Shown in pieces: positions 36,375-45,855 of a DNA stretch of 64,000 nucleotides; the stretch's first letter is position 1; every line of letters begins with the position of its first letter. This stretch comes from Candidatus Midichloria sp. (GTDB taxonomy: Bacteria; Pseudomonadota; Alphaproteobacteria; Rickettsiales; Midichloriaceae): the NCBI GenBank assembly GCA_030060845.1, contig CP094379.1, positions 689,737 to 753,736 on the forward strand. The letters run 5' to 3'. The position numbers and the translations under genes were made by a program. The notes below the pieces were generated by a model. It made no database searches. It was not told where the DNA came from and saw nothing but the letters and a program-made list of their open reading frames with translations.

Positions 36375-37583
36375 TTAATGATTTGACCAATTAACTGTTT
36401 TTAAATTTATTCCTTCTTGCATCATCTCCCAAAGAGGGCTTAATTCTCGAAGCCGATCAACACTCTTTGTTATACAATTGATTGCATAATCAACTTCTCC
36501 TTCTGTTGTAAATCTCCCAATACCAAATCTAATTGATGTATGAGCCATTTCTTCATCAACTCCTAAAGCTCTTAAAACGTATGAAGGCTCAAGAGATGCA
36601 GAAGTACAAGCAGATCCAGAAGAAACAGCTAAATCATTTATTGCTCCAATCATAGACTCTCCCTCTATACATGAAAAGCTTAAATTGATACAGCCTGGAT
36701 ATCTGATATCTCTATCCCCATTGAGATATACTTCTGGTATCTTAGTAACCTCATTGAAAAATTTCTCGCTTAAATGGGCAATCCTTTTATAATCCTTCTC
36801 CATATCTCGTTTAGCAATCAATGCAGCCTCTCCAATACCTACTATTAAAGGAGTAGGCAGTGTTCCAGATCTCATTCCTCTTTCTTGCCCTCCGCCATTA
36901 ATCATTGCAGTCAATCTTATCCTTGGTTTTCTTCTAATATAAAGAGCTCCAATACCTTTTGGACCATAAATTTTATGACCAGAGATACTCATTAAATCTA
37001 TGTTCATAGCTTCTACATCTAACAGTATTTTCCCGAAAGCTTGGGCTGCATCTGTATGGAAAAATACTCCATGAGCTCTACAAATCTTACCAATCTCTGA
37101 AATTGGCTGAACAACACCTATTTCATTATTAATTGCCATAATAGATACAAGAAGAGTATCTGCTCTAATGGCATTTTCCAAATCTTTCAAATCAATTAAT
37201 CCATTAGGTTTTACAGGAAGATAAGTTATCGTAAATCCCTCTTGTTCAAGGTGCCTACAGGTATCTAGGATACATTTATGCTCTGTCACAGCTGTAATAA
37301 TATGTTTTTTCTCATTCTTATAAAAACGAGCAACTCCTTTTAAAGCCAGATTATTTGACTCAGTAGCTCCTGAAGTAAATATAATATCTTTAATATCAGC
37401 ATTAATAAGTCCGGCAATCTGCTTTCTTGCATTTTCATTCGCTTCCTCTGCTTCCCAGCCAAAAGAATGGCTTCTGGAATGAGGATTACCAAATTTTTCT
37501 GTAAAATATGGTAACATCTTCTCTAAAACTCTTTTATCAACCGGAGTTGTGGCTTGATAATCCATGTAAATTGGTAATTTCAT
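36375..37583 (-). CDS. iscS: Cysteine desulfurase IscS
   Basis: PLP enzyme that extracts sulfur from cysteine for Fe-S clusters and tRNA thiolation, 402 residues from the ATG at 37583 ([16 protein letters not shown]). The PLP lysine is in [15 protein letters not shown] and the catalytic cysteine in [15 protein letters not shown], on a mobile loop of group I type. A clean ribosome-binding site (GGGAAG) precedes the ATG. It begins immediately after the stop codon of an inserted transposase, so the insertion removed everything upstream except the translation signal. Transcription may now depend on the element or a new promoter. Confidence 0.96.
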   Translation of the reverse strand: MKLPIYMDYQATTPVDKRVLEKMLPYFTEKFGNPHSRSHSFGWEAEEANENARKQIAGLINADIKDIIFTSGATESNNLALKGVARFYKNEKKHIITAVTEHKCILDTCRHLEQEGFTITYLPVKPNGLIDLKDLENAIRADTLLVSIMAINNEIGVVQPISEIGKICRAHGVFFHTDAAQAFGKILLDVEAMNIDLMSISGHKIYGPKGIGALYIRRKPRIRLTAMINGGGQERGMRSGTLPTPLIVGIGEAALIAKRDMEKDYKRIAHLSEKFFNEVTKIPEVYLNGDRDIRYPGCINLSFSCIEGESMIGAINDLAVSSGSACTSASLEPSYVLRALGVDEEMAHTSIRFGIGRFTTEGEVDYAINCITKSVDRLRELSPLWEMMQEGINLKTVNWSNH

Positions 37584-37594
37584 AATAACTTCCC

Positions 37595-38654
37595 TTACGC
37601 ACAAGTTGTTAATTTGTATAAATTTTGTAATTCTAGCATAGCTGCTTGATTTGCTTTAAGAATTAATTTATATTTCAATGCAAAATGGTTTGCACAAATT
37701 TTTAATTGAAGCATTCCAAGCTTGCAAAAGGAAATGATTGAAGCAAATATATGATTTGATCGAGATATTACCTTCTTTGTTAGTGACTTATTTGCATTCT
37801 GTTTTATTGATTCATGATATATTTTGATTTGCCACCATTTTTGGTAGATCTCATATAAATGGTCGCTATCATGGTCAAGGTCGTTTAATACTAAATAAAG
37901 AATGTCAGTTGAATTATCTTCGTTTATGAAGATTTTTCTAATGAGCATCACTGGAGATTCTAATCCTTTGAGCCACACCTTGATAGATTGACCATCCTTT
38001 AGATTTAATGACGAAACTTGTTGAGATTGACCTTGCGTTTTATCATTTTTTGATAAAGCTATAGTGCAATTTGATTTAATACCTATAATAAAATATTTTT
38101 TCGAATCATTTATATATTCTAGATTTTCCTTTGCTCCAAAGCAATTATCAGTCATTACATAATAATACTTTGTTTATATGGCTTTGTTTTATTAAATTAC
38201 GAAAATGCTCATTTCTGGTCATACTTGCTTTTTTCTTTACCTTTTTACTCTCAGTATCATAAAATACTATCTCCTTATGCACAATTTTATAACTCACAGG
38301 TAGAGTAACAGCACCAACAAGACAAGAAAGTATGTTTATTCTTTTCACATGCCTTCCTTTAGCATGTGAATAATGCCAGCACATAATTTCGTTCTCATTA
38401 GTATAAGGTCTTTCTTCAATCGAATCATCCAAAATCAAAATTCTACCTAATTTCTTTTCATTTTTCCTGACTTCAGGCTTGATATAACCCCATAGATCCT
38501 GTGATCCTAAGGCTGTTCCATTAAAAAATCTAGTAAATTTATTGTGTCCCATCTCACCACATAATAAATCAGATAAACCAGTAGTTGTTGCATAACTATT
38601 TTGACAAATTAAATAGTCTGTATAAATATCTAGTGTTTTATGCATCTTAATCAA
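37595..38654 (-). mobile_element. IS4/IS701-like transposase, frameshifted
   Basis: Two overlapping frames (38,148-38,654 and 37,595-38,155) together give one DDE transposase of about 350 residues. The first half has GRILILDDSIEERPYTNENE, where DD is the first catalytic site, and MCWHYSHAKGRHVKRINILS. The second half has DNCFGAKENLEY and LNDLDHDSDHLYEIYQKWWQ with the YhxIKQNA end. A frameshift at about 38,150 joins ND to DN(C)F and disables it unless frameshifting occurs. A short inverted repeat (TCTCAC…GTGAGA, 38,707-38,726) lies between it and the upstream gene. It interrupts the isc cluster. Confidence 0.85.
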
Positions 38655-38732
38655 TTTTCGTTTATAGGATTACTATACCCAGTATTACTTTTTTATCTAG
38701 CTTTTTTCTCACTGCGTAGGGTGAGATAATCA

Positions 38733-40295
38733 TTAAATTACATCCTTTATTAATTTATTTGACCTAAGATATAGATCTTTCCATACCTGAACAAACTTGT
38801 TAGCTTCTTCATAGGTATTATTTATCCCTAAGCTAATTCTAATAGCAGTCTTGGCCTCTTCCAATGAGTAGCCCATTGCCATATACACATGAGGCAATTT
38901 AGAAGTACCTGAGGAGCAAGCACTTCCATTGCTTATAGCAATGCTATTTATATCAAAATGTATAGTCTGTGCTTCAGCTGTAACATTTGGCATGCCAATA
39001 GAAGAGGTATTCGGTAGCCGTATAGCATCTTTACCAAAAAAAACAGATTGCTCAGCTATTGCTGAGATCTCTTCCTCAATATAATCTCTAATTGGTTCAA
39101 CTTTAGCCATTAATTTTCTATATTTTCCTTCCAAAAAACATGCTACACCAAAACCATGAATTGCATATATATTATGAGTGCCTGAACGTATTCTATATTC
39201 TTGCCCTCCACCAATAATAATTGGCTTAAGATCAAGGCTTTTTTTATAAATTAACGCTGCAGCTCCCATCGGACCACCAAACTTATGGGAAGATATAGTC
39301 ATCATATCAACTCCAAGATCGTTTATATCTATAGCTATTTTTCCTGGAGCTTGAGTTGCATCTGTATGAATAATTGCTCCTTTATTCTTAGCTAAAGAAA
39401 CTATATCCTTAATAGGTTGAATTACCCCTGTTTCATTGTTAGCAAGCATCACTGAAATTAAAGTTGCTTGATCACCACATACAGCTAAAGTTTTTTCTAA
39501 TTCAGCAAGATTAATTAAACCATTTGGTAAAATTTTTATTGTAGCACGGCTAACAAGATCTAGCACTGAAGAATGCTCTATAACTGATACTAACGGATTA
39601 ACGTTCTTTATTCCCAAAATTGCTAAATTATTAGCCTCAGTGCCAGAAGAGGTGAATACTACATTATATTGCTCATCTGCATTTACAAGTCCTTTTACTC
39701 TATTCCTAGCATTTTCCAAATAATACTTTGCAGCTCTACCGTTGGCATGAGTTGAAGAAGCATTCAATGGATATTGAAAAAGCTCTAGCAATTCTTTCTT
39801 GATTTCCGGCAACAACCTAGTCGTTGCATTATGATCGAAATAAATCTTATTTAAAGAAGGTTTCTTAGATAAACGTTTATTTTGAACATCAAATAGGGTT
39901 TTATTTAAAAAATATTCTTCAATTTGATTCTCTAAGTCTGCCCACAAATGATGAGTAGCACATATTACCTTTCCAGATGCTAGATACCCATTGCTATTGG
40001 TTTGCTGGGTTCGATTAGAACAGCGTGTGATTTTTATGTCTTCTTTAACAGATTCGATGATTTCCGAAATAGTTATTTCATCGGCCTTTCTGGTTAAGCG
40101 ACAACCACCCCCTGGCCCTCTTACAGCTTCAACCAAATCTGCTTTCTTTAATTTAGCGAATATTTGTTCCAGAAATAACAGTTCGATTTCTTGACTAAGC
40201 GCTATATCTGCTAGCTTAGTTAAAGAAAATGGATCCCTCGAAGCCATTTCTAGCATTCCCATAACTGCATACCTAGCTTTACTTGTTAGAAACAT
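38733..40295 (-). CDS. IscR (Rrf2)-cysteine desulfurase fusion protein
   Basis: A 520-residue fusion. Residues 1 to about 135 are an Rrf2/IscR winged-helix regulator (MFLTSKARYAVMGMLEMAS, then VRGPGGGCRLTRKADEITI) with cluster-ligand candidates C92, C112 and H115. The middle cysteine of E. coli IscR (C98) has no equivalent and the loop is longer. Residues from about 150 are a NifS/IscS-type desulfurase: YFDHNATTRLLPEI, PLP lysine in TISSHKFGGPMGA, catalytic cysteine in SNGSACSSGTSK. Such Rrf2/aminotransferase fusions are annotated in Anaplasmataceae. It probably regulates the isc genes while contributing, or sensing, sulfur transfer. It heads the isc cluster, now split by a transposase. Confidence 0.92.
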   Translation of the reverse strand: MFLTSKARYAVMGMLEMASRDPFSLTKLADIALSQEIELLFLEQIFAKLKKADLVEAVRGPGGGCRLTRKADEITISEIIESVKEDIKITRCSNRTQQTNSNGYLASGKVICATHHLWADLENQIEEYFLNKTLFDVQNKRLSKKPSLNKIYFDHNATTRLLPEIKKELLELFQYPLNASSTHANGRAAKYYLENARNRVKGLVNADEQYNVVFTSSGTEANNLAILGIKNVNPLVSVIEHSSVLDLVSRATIKILPNGLINLAELEKTLAVCGDQATLISVMLANNETGVIQPIKDIVSLAKNKGAIIHTDATQAPGKIAIDINDLGVDMMTISSHKFGGPMGAAALIYKKSLDLKPIIIGGGQEYRIRSGTHNIYAIHGFGVACFLEGKYRKLMAKVEPIRDYIEEEISAIAEQSVFFGKDAIRLPNTSSIGMPNVTAEAQTIHFDINSIAISNGSACSSGTSKLPHVYMAMGYSLEEAKTAIRISLGINNTYEEANKFVQVWKDLYLRSNKLIKDVI

Positions 40296-40436
40296 TTCCT
40301 TTGCTATTTGTGTTGATGTTTATATATAAATAGTACTAAACTGCTTTTTAGCTTAAATAGGTTAAACATCAATATATTTGTTCAGATTTTAAAATAACCT
40401 AGTAAAATAATCAACAATTATTTGAAAAAGATTTAT

Positions 40437-41138
40437 ATGCGTGAAGTAATGTTTAATGGTCCAAGCGGTAAGATTGAAGGAAGATATTTTCATGCAGAGG
40501 AAATAAACGCTCCTGCTGCATTAATCTTACATCCTCACCCGCTTCATGGTGGAACTATGAATAATAAGGTAATTTATAACGTTTTTCATACGTTAATTAA
40601 TCATAAATTTTCTGTTCTAAGATTTAATTTTAGAGGGATAGGAAAATCACATGGTATTTTTGATCATGGAGCTGGAGAATTATTAGATGCTGCAACCGCT
40701 CTTGATTGGCTGCAAGCACATAACCCTGGAGCATCAAGTTATTGGATAATTGGTTTTTCTTTTGGAGCATGGATTGCAATGCAATTATTAATGAGAAGAC
40801 CAGATATTAATAATTTTATCGTTATTTCTCTTCCTGCACATTCATACGATTTTAATTTTTTATCTCCCTGTCCAGTGCCAGGCCTTATTATACAAGGCAC
40901 TGATGATAAGATAGTACCCGAAGCTTCTGTCATAAACTTATACGAAAAGCTTGACAAGCAAAAAAATTCAGATATCGAATATGTTTCAATTTATGGAGCT
41001 GACCATTTTTTTAAAGATCAAATGGAGGAGTTATCTAATGCAATTTCCGCTTATGTAGAGCCAAGGATTATAATGCAACAATTACCTAAAAAAGTAAAAA
41101 GAGACCGAAGAAGAAGGCAAATCGTCCCAGAGGAATAA
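40437..41138 (+). CDS. Alpha/beta hydrolase
   Basis: Cytosolic serine hydrolase of 233 residues from the ATG at 40437 (MREVMFNGPSGKIEGRY); an in-frame TTG five codons earlier is less likely. It has the oxyanion block LILHPHPLHGGTMNNKV, the nucleophile elbow GFSFGAW, the acid in IQGTDDKIVP and the histidine in GADHFF. This arrangement (HPHP…GG.M.NKV) belongs to the alpha/beta hydrolases seen throughout alphaproteobacteria, whose substrate is unknown. The C-terminus is very basic (KKVKRDRRRRQIV). rmuC follows after three bases, implying an operon. Confidence 0.85.
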   Translation: MREVMFNGPSGKIEGRYFHAEEINAPAALILHPHPLHGGTMNNKVIYNVFHTLINHKFSVLRFNFRGIGKSHGIFDHGAGELLDAATALDWLQAHNPGASSYWIIGFSFGAWIAMQLLMRRPDINNFIVISLPAHSYDFNFLSPCPVPGLIIQGTDDKIVPEASVINLYEKLDKQKNSDIEYVSIYGADHFFKDQMEELSNAISAYVEPRIIMQQLPKKVKRDRRRRQIVPEE

Positions 41139-41141
41139 TTC

Positions 41142-42425
41142 ATGGAGTTAGCAACTTTACTGATAGTTATTATCTTAGGTATATTATCAGTCTTTTTTTC
41201 TATAGTTAATAACCTTAGAACAAAAAAAACTACCTTATATAACCAAGCCTTGCTGTCTAAAATTGTGAAATTGGAAACAAAGCTTTCTCTTTCTTTAGGA
41301 AGCAATTTTAATAACCAAGAAAAGCAAGCTACTTTGCACCATAACAGCATTGTACAGCAATTCAATACATCAATTGCAGCGCAAAAAAATCAACTAGACA
41401 CTTTATATCAACAACTGGGCCAGATTGCCCAACTTAATGAAAATAAAATGGAAAATATTAGAAGAACCTTGCATGAAAATATATTCAAATTACAAAATGA
41501 GAACAGTAAATGTCTAGAAGATATAAGATTAACTGTTGAGGAAAAATTACAAAGCACCTTGGAAAAGAGGCTCGGGGAATCATTTAAGATTGTTAGTGAG
41601 CGCTTAGAGATGGTTTACAAGGGACTTGGCGAAATGCAAAACCTTGCCTCAGGGGTCGGAGATTTGAAGAAAGTGTTAACTAACGTAAAAACTCGTGGAG
41701 TTTGGGGCGAGGCTCAACTTGACGCTATTTTACAACAAATTATGATGCCAGATCAATACGCAAGCAATGTTGCTGTCAAATTTAATTCCCAGGATAGAGT
41801 TGAATACGCAATTAAACTACCTGGAAGGGAGGATAATTCAGTTGTTTGGCTTCCAATAGATGCTAAATTTCCTTTGGATGACTATCATAGATTGTTGGAA
41901 GCCCAAGAGAGTGGCAACTTAGCTGAGATAGATAAGCATAGCAAGTCCTTGGAAAATAGCCTAAAAAAATGTGCAAAAACTATAGCAGAGAAATACATCA
42001 ATTCACCTAACACAACTGATTTTGCAATTATGTTTCTCCCAATTGAAGGCTTATATGCAGAAGCATTAAGACGCATTGGTATCATCGAATTTTTGCAACG
42101 AGAGTATAGGATAGTGATTACCAGCCCAACCACTTTGTGTGCTATATTAAATAGTTTACAAATGGGTTTCAAGACTATTGCCATAGAAAAACATTCGAAC
42201 CATGTTTGGAAAGTATTAGAATCTATCAAACCAGAATTTTCTAAGTTTGCTGATTTACTAAGTAAAACAAAGACCAAATTAGAACAAGCAAGTCAGGCTA
42301 TTAGCGATGCAGAAATCAAAACTCGCTCCATTCAAAAAAGACTTGATAGAGCTGAAAAACCTGCTTTAGAAAAACAAGATAGTGACGTTGTAGGCTTCTT
42401 CACTAGCGAAATAAATAATTTGTAG
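41142..42425 (+). CDS. rmuC: DNA recombination protein RmuC
   Basis: Putative nuclease that limits recombination at inverted repeats, 427 residues. It has an N-terminal membrane anchor (LATLLIVIILGILSVFFSIV), a long coiled-coil (residues 35-150) and the RmuC nuclease-like domain with TRGVWGEAQLDAILQQIM, LPIDAKFPLDDYHRLLEA and DFAIMFLPIEGLYAEAL. The ribosome-binding site GAGGA lies eight bases before the ATG. An RmuC in a genome full of insertion-sequence relics is unsurprising. Well conserved. Confidence 0.92.
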   Translation: MELATLLIVIILGILSVFFSIVNNLRTKKTTLYNQALLSKIVKLETKLSLSLGSNFNNQEKQATLHHNSIVQQFNTSIAAQKNQLDTLYQQLGQIAQLNENKMENIRRTLHENIFKLQNENSKCLEDIRLTVEEKLQSTLEKRLGESFKIVSERLEMVYKGLGEMQNLASGVGDLKKVLTNVKTRGVWGEAQLDAILQQIMMPDQYASNVAVKFNSQDRVEYAIKLPGREDNSVVWLPIDAKFPLDDYHRLLEAQESGNLAEIDKHSKSLENSLKKCAKTIAEKYINSPNTTDFAIMFLPIEGLYAEALRRIGIIEFLQREYRIVITSPTTLCAILNSLQMGFKTIAIEKHSNHVWKVLESIKPEFSKFADLLSKTKTKLEQASQAISDAEIKTRSIQKRLDRAEKPALEKQDSDVVGFFTSEINNL

Positions 42426-42559
42426 AATATGAATAATCTAGGAGACCGTTACAAAATGATACTTTTAGACATCTTGACACTCGCAATTTATTGATTTATA
42501 GACAATTACATCCTTGGGTTTTTTAACTTTTAACCAGAGTATATCTCTAATAAATAGAG

Positions 42560-43510
42560 AGTAGGCAAAAAGAAGAATTAAAGATCCACTACCGAAGCGA
42601 GAGGGATAAAAGGACTTGTGATAGAATCAAAGCAGTTTTAATGTACGATAAAGGCTGTAGCCTAATAGAAATATCAGAAATTTTACTTTTTTGGCCATGA
42701 AGCTATAAGGAAGCATCTGGAGGATTATCATAGAGGAGAAAAATTAGCACCAGGGGAAGTTATAGCAAACTTAGGGTTCAACAAGAAGAAGAGTTAATAG
42801 TCCATCTGGAAGATAATAATGATGTTTATGCCAGAGATATAGGTCTGTACATAGAAAAGCAGCATTGTGTTTCATATACATTAGCTGGATAATCAAACTT
42901 TTACACAGATTGAAGTTTAGTTATAAGAAACCAAAATTAATACCTAGCTAAACAAGAAGAATTTAAACTGTAATACAGTCTGCTTAAAGGTAATTTAAAC
43001 AAAGATGAAGCTATGTATTTTATGGATAGTGTTCATTCTCAATATCAAAGCAGAGCAAGATCTAGATGGATTAGAAAGAATAGTGTTAAAACTTTACCAA
43101 GTTTTAGTGGTTAGAAGTGTAAGCATATTATTGGAGCTATTAACCTTAAGGATTTAGAAGTAGTAACAACTGATAATCCGAAAGTTAATAGCGATTATAT
43201 TATTGAATTTTTAAAGAAATTAGAGGTAACAAACCAAGATAAAAGCAAAATTTACCTAATATGTAACAATGCTGGATATCGTAAGTCAAAAAAATAAAAG
43301 AATATCTACAAAATAGCAGGATAGAACTATTATCTTTGCCTCCATATAATCATAATTTAGATCTAATTGAGTAATTATGGAAATTTATGTATTGGTATAG
43401 TTACAAATAATAAATTTTATGCAAATTTTGAATTATTTGCTAATCCTTTAAACAGCAATTCTTTGAAAGTATTCCTAACCATTTTCTTAACTCTTCAAGT
43501 TTAAAAATGA
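42560..43510 (+). mobile_element. IS630-family element, decayed
   Basis: A near-complete but dead IS630-type transposase. The winged-helix start is DRIKAVLMYDKGCSLIEISE, the linker HRLKFSYKKPKLIPS, and the catalytic domain begins with AMYFMDSVHSQYQSRARSRW (first Asp in MDS). The centre is HIIGAINLKDLEVVTTDNPK, and KIYLICNNAGYRKSKKIKEY holds the second site, degraded to CNN from DNA. The end is [17 protein letters not shown] with DLIE in place of NPIE. At least six stops or frameshifts. Its last 180 bases repeat at 34,002-34,240. The 42,426-42,559 stretch before it has no recognisable gene. Confidence 0.8.
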
Positions 43511-43593
43511 TCCATTATGAGAATATGGATAATCCAGAATTAAACCCAGGTGACATCACTCAAAGTCACGATCTACACTGGGGTACATTTAAA

Positions 43594-43624
43594 GAAATAA
43601 TGTGCTATTTAAGCACATTATTTC
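43594..43624. terminator. Perfect 13-bp hairpin, probable terminator
   Basis: GAAATAATGTGCT (43594-43606), a five-base loop ATTTA, and the exact complement AGCACATTATTTC (43612-43624). It starts four bases beyond the stop of the TIGR02186 gene on the minus strand and beyond the IS630 relic on the plus strand, so it could end transcription in either direction. Thymine runs are short (TTTAAAT on the minus side), so termination efficiency is uncertain. Confidence 0.6.
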
Positions 43625-43627
43625 TCC

Positions 43628-44353
43628 TTATTTCTTTTTCAGGATTAAATTTACAATCCAACCAAAAATAAAAGTTATACTAATAGAAAGAATTACGTAT
43701 AAGTTTGGCCAGTTCCTAGTCCATTTCTCAAATTTATCATAAAACTCTTCTCTACTTACATTAATTTCAGCAGATTTTGTATAAATCTTCTTATCTCCTT
43801 TAGCAATTAAGTATACATGCACTTTATAATCACCAGTCATAATGTTTTGAGTCATTGGAATTTGGATCACATTATTTTTTTGCAAACTTTCTTGATTTAG
43901 TAATGTTAAGTAATACATAGAACTTTTTTGAATTTGAAAAAGTGCAGAAACAGCGCCACTCATTTCTAAAGGCGAGTGTTTTTCTTGGTTTATAAATGAA
44001 ATTCTCCTACCAAAAATATCCATTAGTAAAATTCTTGAAAACCTTTCTAATTCCGCGCTATTCATATCAGTTGCCATAAATTGGTACGACGACACTTTAT
44101 GAGTTAGGAAATTCTTGGATTTTGTCCAAATTCCGAATTTCTTCTCTTTTTGCCAGATTCTATATTGTGATTTAGGACCTGAAACTTCAACAATAAATTG
44201 GGTTGGAAAATTTGCCTTGATTTCAAGAGCAATATTAGCACCTTTAAAGCCTTTACTTTTCACAATCTGATTGCTAGATAAACTTATTTCAAAATTTTCT
44301 ATAGTAAAAGCCTTGCATGGCAGAAAAATCAACAATAAAATAATAACTCTCAT
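43628..44353 (-). CDS. TIGR02186-type alphaproteobacterial transmembrane protein
   Basis: A 241-residue envelope protein with an N-terminal signal peptide (MRVIILLLIFLPCKAFTIEN), a large periplasmic beta-rich domain (ISLSSNQIVKSKGFKGANI, a pattern of this family) and one C-terminal membrane helix (LYVILSISITFIFGWIVNLI) with a basic tail. Members of this family are almost always encoded beside a TauE/SafE permease, as here, with ten bases between. A joint role in sulfur-compound or anion export is assumed from that pairing, not shown. Confidence 0.85.
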   Translation of the reverse strand: MRVIILLLIFLPCKAFTIENFEISLSSNQIVKSKGFKGANIALEIKANFPTQFIVEVSGPKSQYRIWQKEKKFGIWTKSKNFLTHKVSSYQFMATDMNSAELERFSRILLMDIFGRRISFINQEKHSPLEMSGAVSALFQIQKSSMYYLTLLNQESLQKNNVIQIPMTQNIMTGDYKVHVYLIAKGDKKIYTKSAEINVSREEFYDKFEKWTRNWPNLYVILSISITFIFGWIVNLILKKK

Positions 44354-44363
44354 TCTAGATCCA

Positions 44364-45302
44364 TTATTTTAATATTTCTATTTGATAGATATTTGCTGGT
44401 TCAGCAAATATCTCAAATCCTATCTTTGCACACAACAATAATGTTACAGTAGCTATCATAATTTTAAAAGTCTCCTGACTTAACTGGGATCCTATTTTAG
44501 CACCAATTTGAGATCCAAAAACTGTACCAATTAGTAGAGGAATCGCTAAAACAAGATCTATGCTTTGTGACTCTATAGCATGGATATAATAAGAAATAAA
44601 TGTGGTAAAAACCATTTGGAAGCTAATAGTTCCAGCCACATACGAAGAGGAAATGCCAAAAATATATAGCAATATAGGAGTCATAATGAGGCTGCCTCCT
44701 AATCCCATAAAAAAAAGCATAACTCCGCTTAATACTCCCAATGATAAAGGAAACATTGCACTTAACTTATTTTTAGAACTTGGAAATTTTATTTTATAAA
44801 GTGAAATTTTCTGTACCCAGTTTGGTAACTGTTTTTGAGGGGTGGAAATTTTTTTGTACCGATAATACAACAAGATTACTACTTCTTTTGCATTAAAAGT
44901 GCCGATTGATAACAACGTAGATAAAAACCCCAAGGAAACAAAAATGTCGAGCTTACCTATATTAGAGCACCAGTGATAAAGGGCGATACCTAGTATAATC
45001 CCTACAAGACTACCGCTTATTAGGAAGGTAGCTAATTTATAATCTATCAAATTTTTTCTAGCATAAATGAGGGAAGCTGAAAAAGAAGTTGCTAAAACCT
45101 GATTTAAAGCAGTGGTAACGGCAACATGAATTGGGATATCTAAAAAAATAAGTATGGGTAGGAGTATTATACTTCCTCCGATGCCGCACATACCAGCTAT
45201 TATGCCAACAATGACCCCTATACCGATTAAGGCTACCCCATTAATGTTTAACTCTGCAACAGGAAGGTATAGGTAATAAAAATTTCCAGAGTCAAATACC
45301 AA
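44364..45302 (-). CDS. TauE/SafE-family permease
   Basis: Inner-membrane protein of 312 residues with about eight hydrophobic helices in two homologous halves. Each half opens with a glycine-rich motif: IGVIVGIIAGMCGIGGSIIL and LGVLSGVMLFFMGLGGSLIM. The family includes exporters of sulfite and sulfoacetate and importers of related anions. Paired with the downstream TIGR02186 protein, as usual in alphaproteobacteria. Substrate unknown; sulfite export would fit an organism with active cysteine desulfurases but is speculation. Confidence 0.88.
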   Translation of the reverse strand: MVFDSGNFYYLYLPVAELNINGVALIGIGVIVGIIAGMCGIGGSIILLPILIFLDIPIHVAVTTALNQVLATSFSASLIYARKNLIDYKLATFLISGSLVGIILGIALYHWCSNIGKLDIFVSLGFLSTLLSIGTFNAKEVVILLYYRYKKISTPQKQLPNWVQKISLYKIKFPSSKNKLSAMFPLSLGVLSGVMLFFMGLGGSLIMTPILLYIFGISSSYVAGTISFQMVFTTFISYYIHAIESQSIDLVLAIPLLIGTVFGSQIGAKIGSQLSQETFKIMIATVTLLLCAKIGFEIFAEPANIYQIEILK

Positions 45303-45324
45303 CCAATTTACCTAAAAAACAAAT

Positions 45325-45654
45325 TTAATTATATTTTATCTCATTTCTCTTTAAAATATCAATCAATTCTCCGCTACGATAGAGCTCTTTCACTATATCA
45401 CATCCCCCAATAAATTCTCCTTTAATGTAAAGCTGCGGTATTGTTGGCCACTCAGAAAAATCCTTAATACCCTGCCTAAAATCTTGATCCTCAAGTATAT
45501 TGATATCAACAAACTCAACTCCGAGCTTATTAAGCACTTGAACAACCAATCCTGAAAAACCACACATAGGAGATAATGCTGTACCCTTCATAAACAATAC
45601 TATATCGTTATTTTCTATTATTTCTCTTATATGCGCAAAAATATCCTTATTCAT
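45325..45654 (-). CDS. grxD: Monothiol glutaredoxin Grx4/GrxD
   Basis: Fe-S cluster carrier of 109 residues with the CGFS active site (SPMCGFSGLVV, residues 31-34), the cis-proline loop WPTIPQLY and the glutathione-binding GGCDIVKELY. It binds a [2Fe-2S] cluster with glutathione and often works with BolA. The bolA gene just upstream is dead, so this glutaredoxin either acts alone or with a BolA encoded elsewhere. Ribosome-binding site AGG precedes the ATG. Confidence 0.95.
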   Translation of the reverse strand: MNKDIFAHIREIIENNDIVLFMKGTALSPMCGFSGLVVQVLNKLGVEFVDINILEDQDFRQGIKDFSEWPTIPQLYIKGEFIGGCDIVKELYRSGELIDILKRNEIKYN

Positions 45655-45658
45655 AACT

Positions 45659-45852
45659 TTAACCTGCTGATGATTTTATAGAAATTGCATGTAATTCATT
45701 ATCACATACTTATCAAGGGCCATTATACATCATTTTATGCTGCTTAGATATTTCCCAAAAACTTGTATGCTTGCATAATCTATTAATTCTATTTAAGCGC
45801 CATTAAAAGCTTTTTGTAGTAAATCTAAAATAATTTTTTTGTCTAAAGCCAT
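45659..45852 (-). pseudogene. BolA-family protein remnant
   Basis: Between efp and grxD the minus strand has MALDKKIILDLLQKAFNGA, stop, IELIDYASIQVFG, then a shifted frame FWEISKQHKMMYNGP and ELHAISIKSSAG with a stop at 45,659. These correspond in order to the BolA/IbaG start, the beta strand, the QHxxVY helix and the LHALSIKT end. One stop, two frameshifts and loss of the invariant-histidine context disable it. The efp-bolA-grxD order supports the call. Confidence 0.75.
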
Positions 45853-45855
45853 TAA

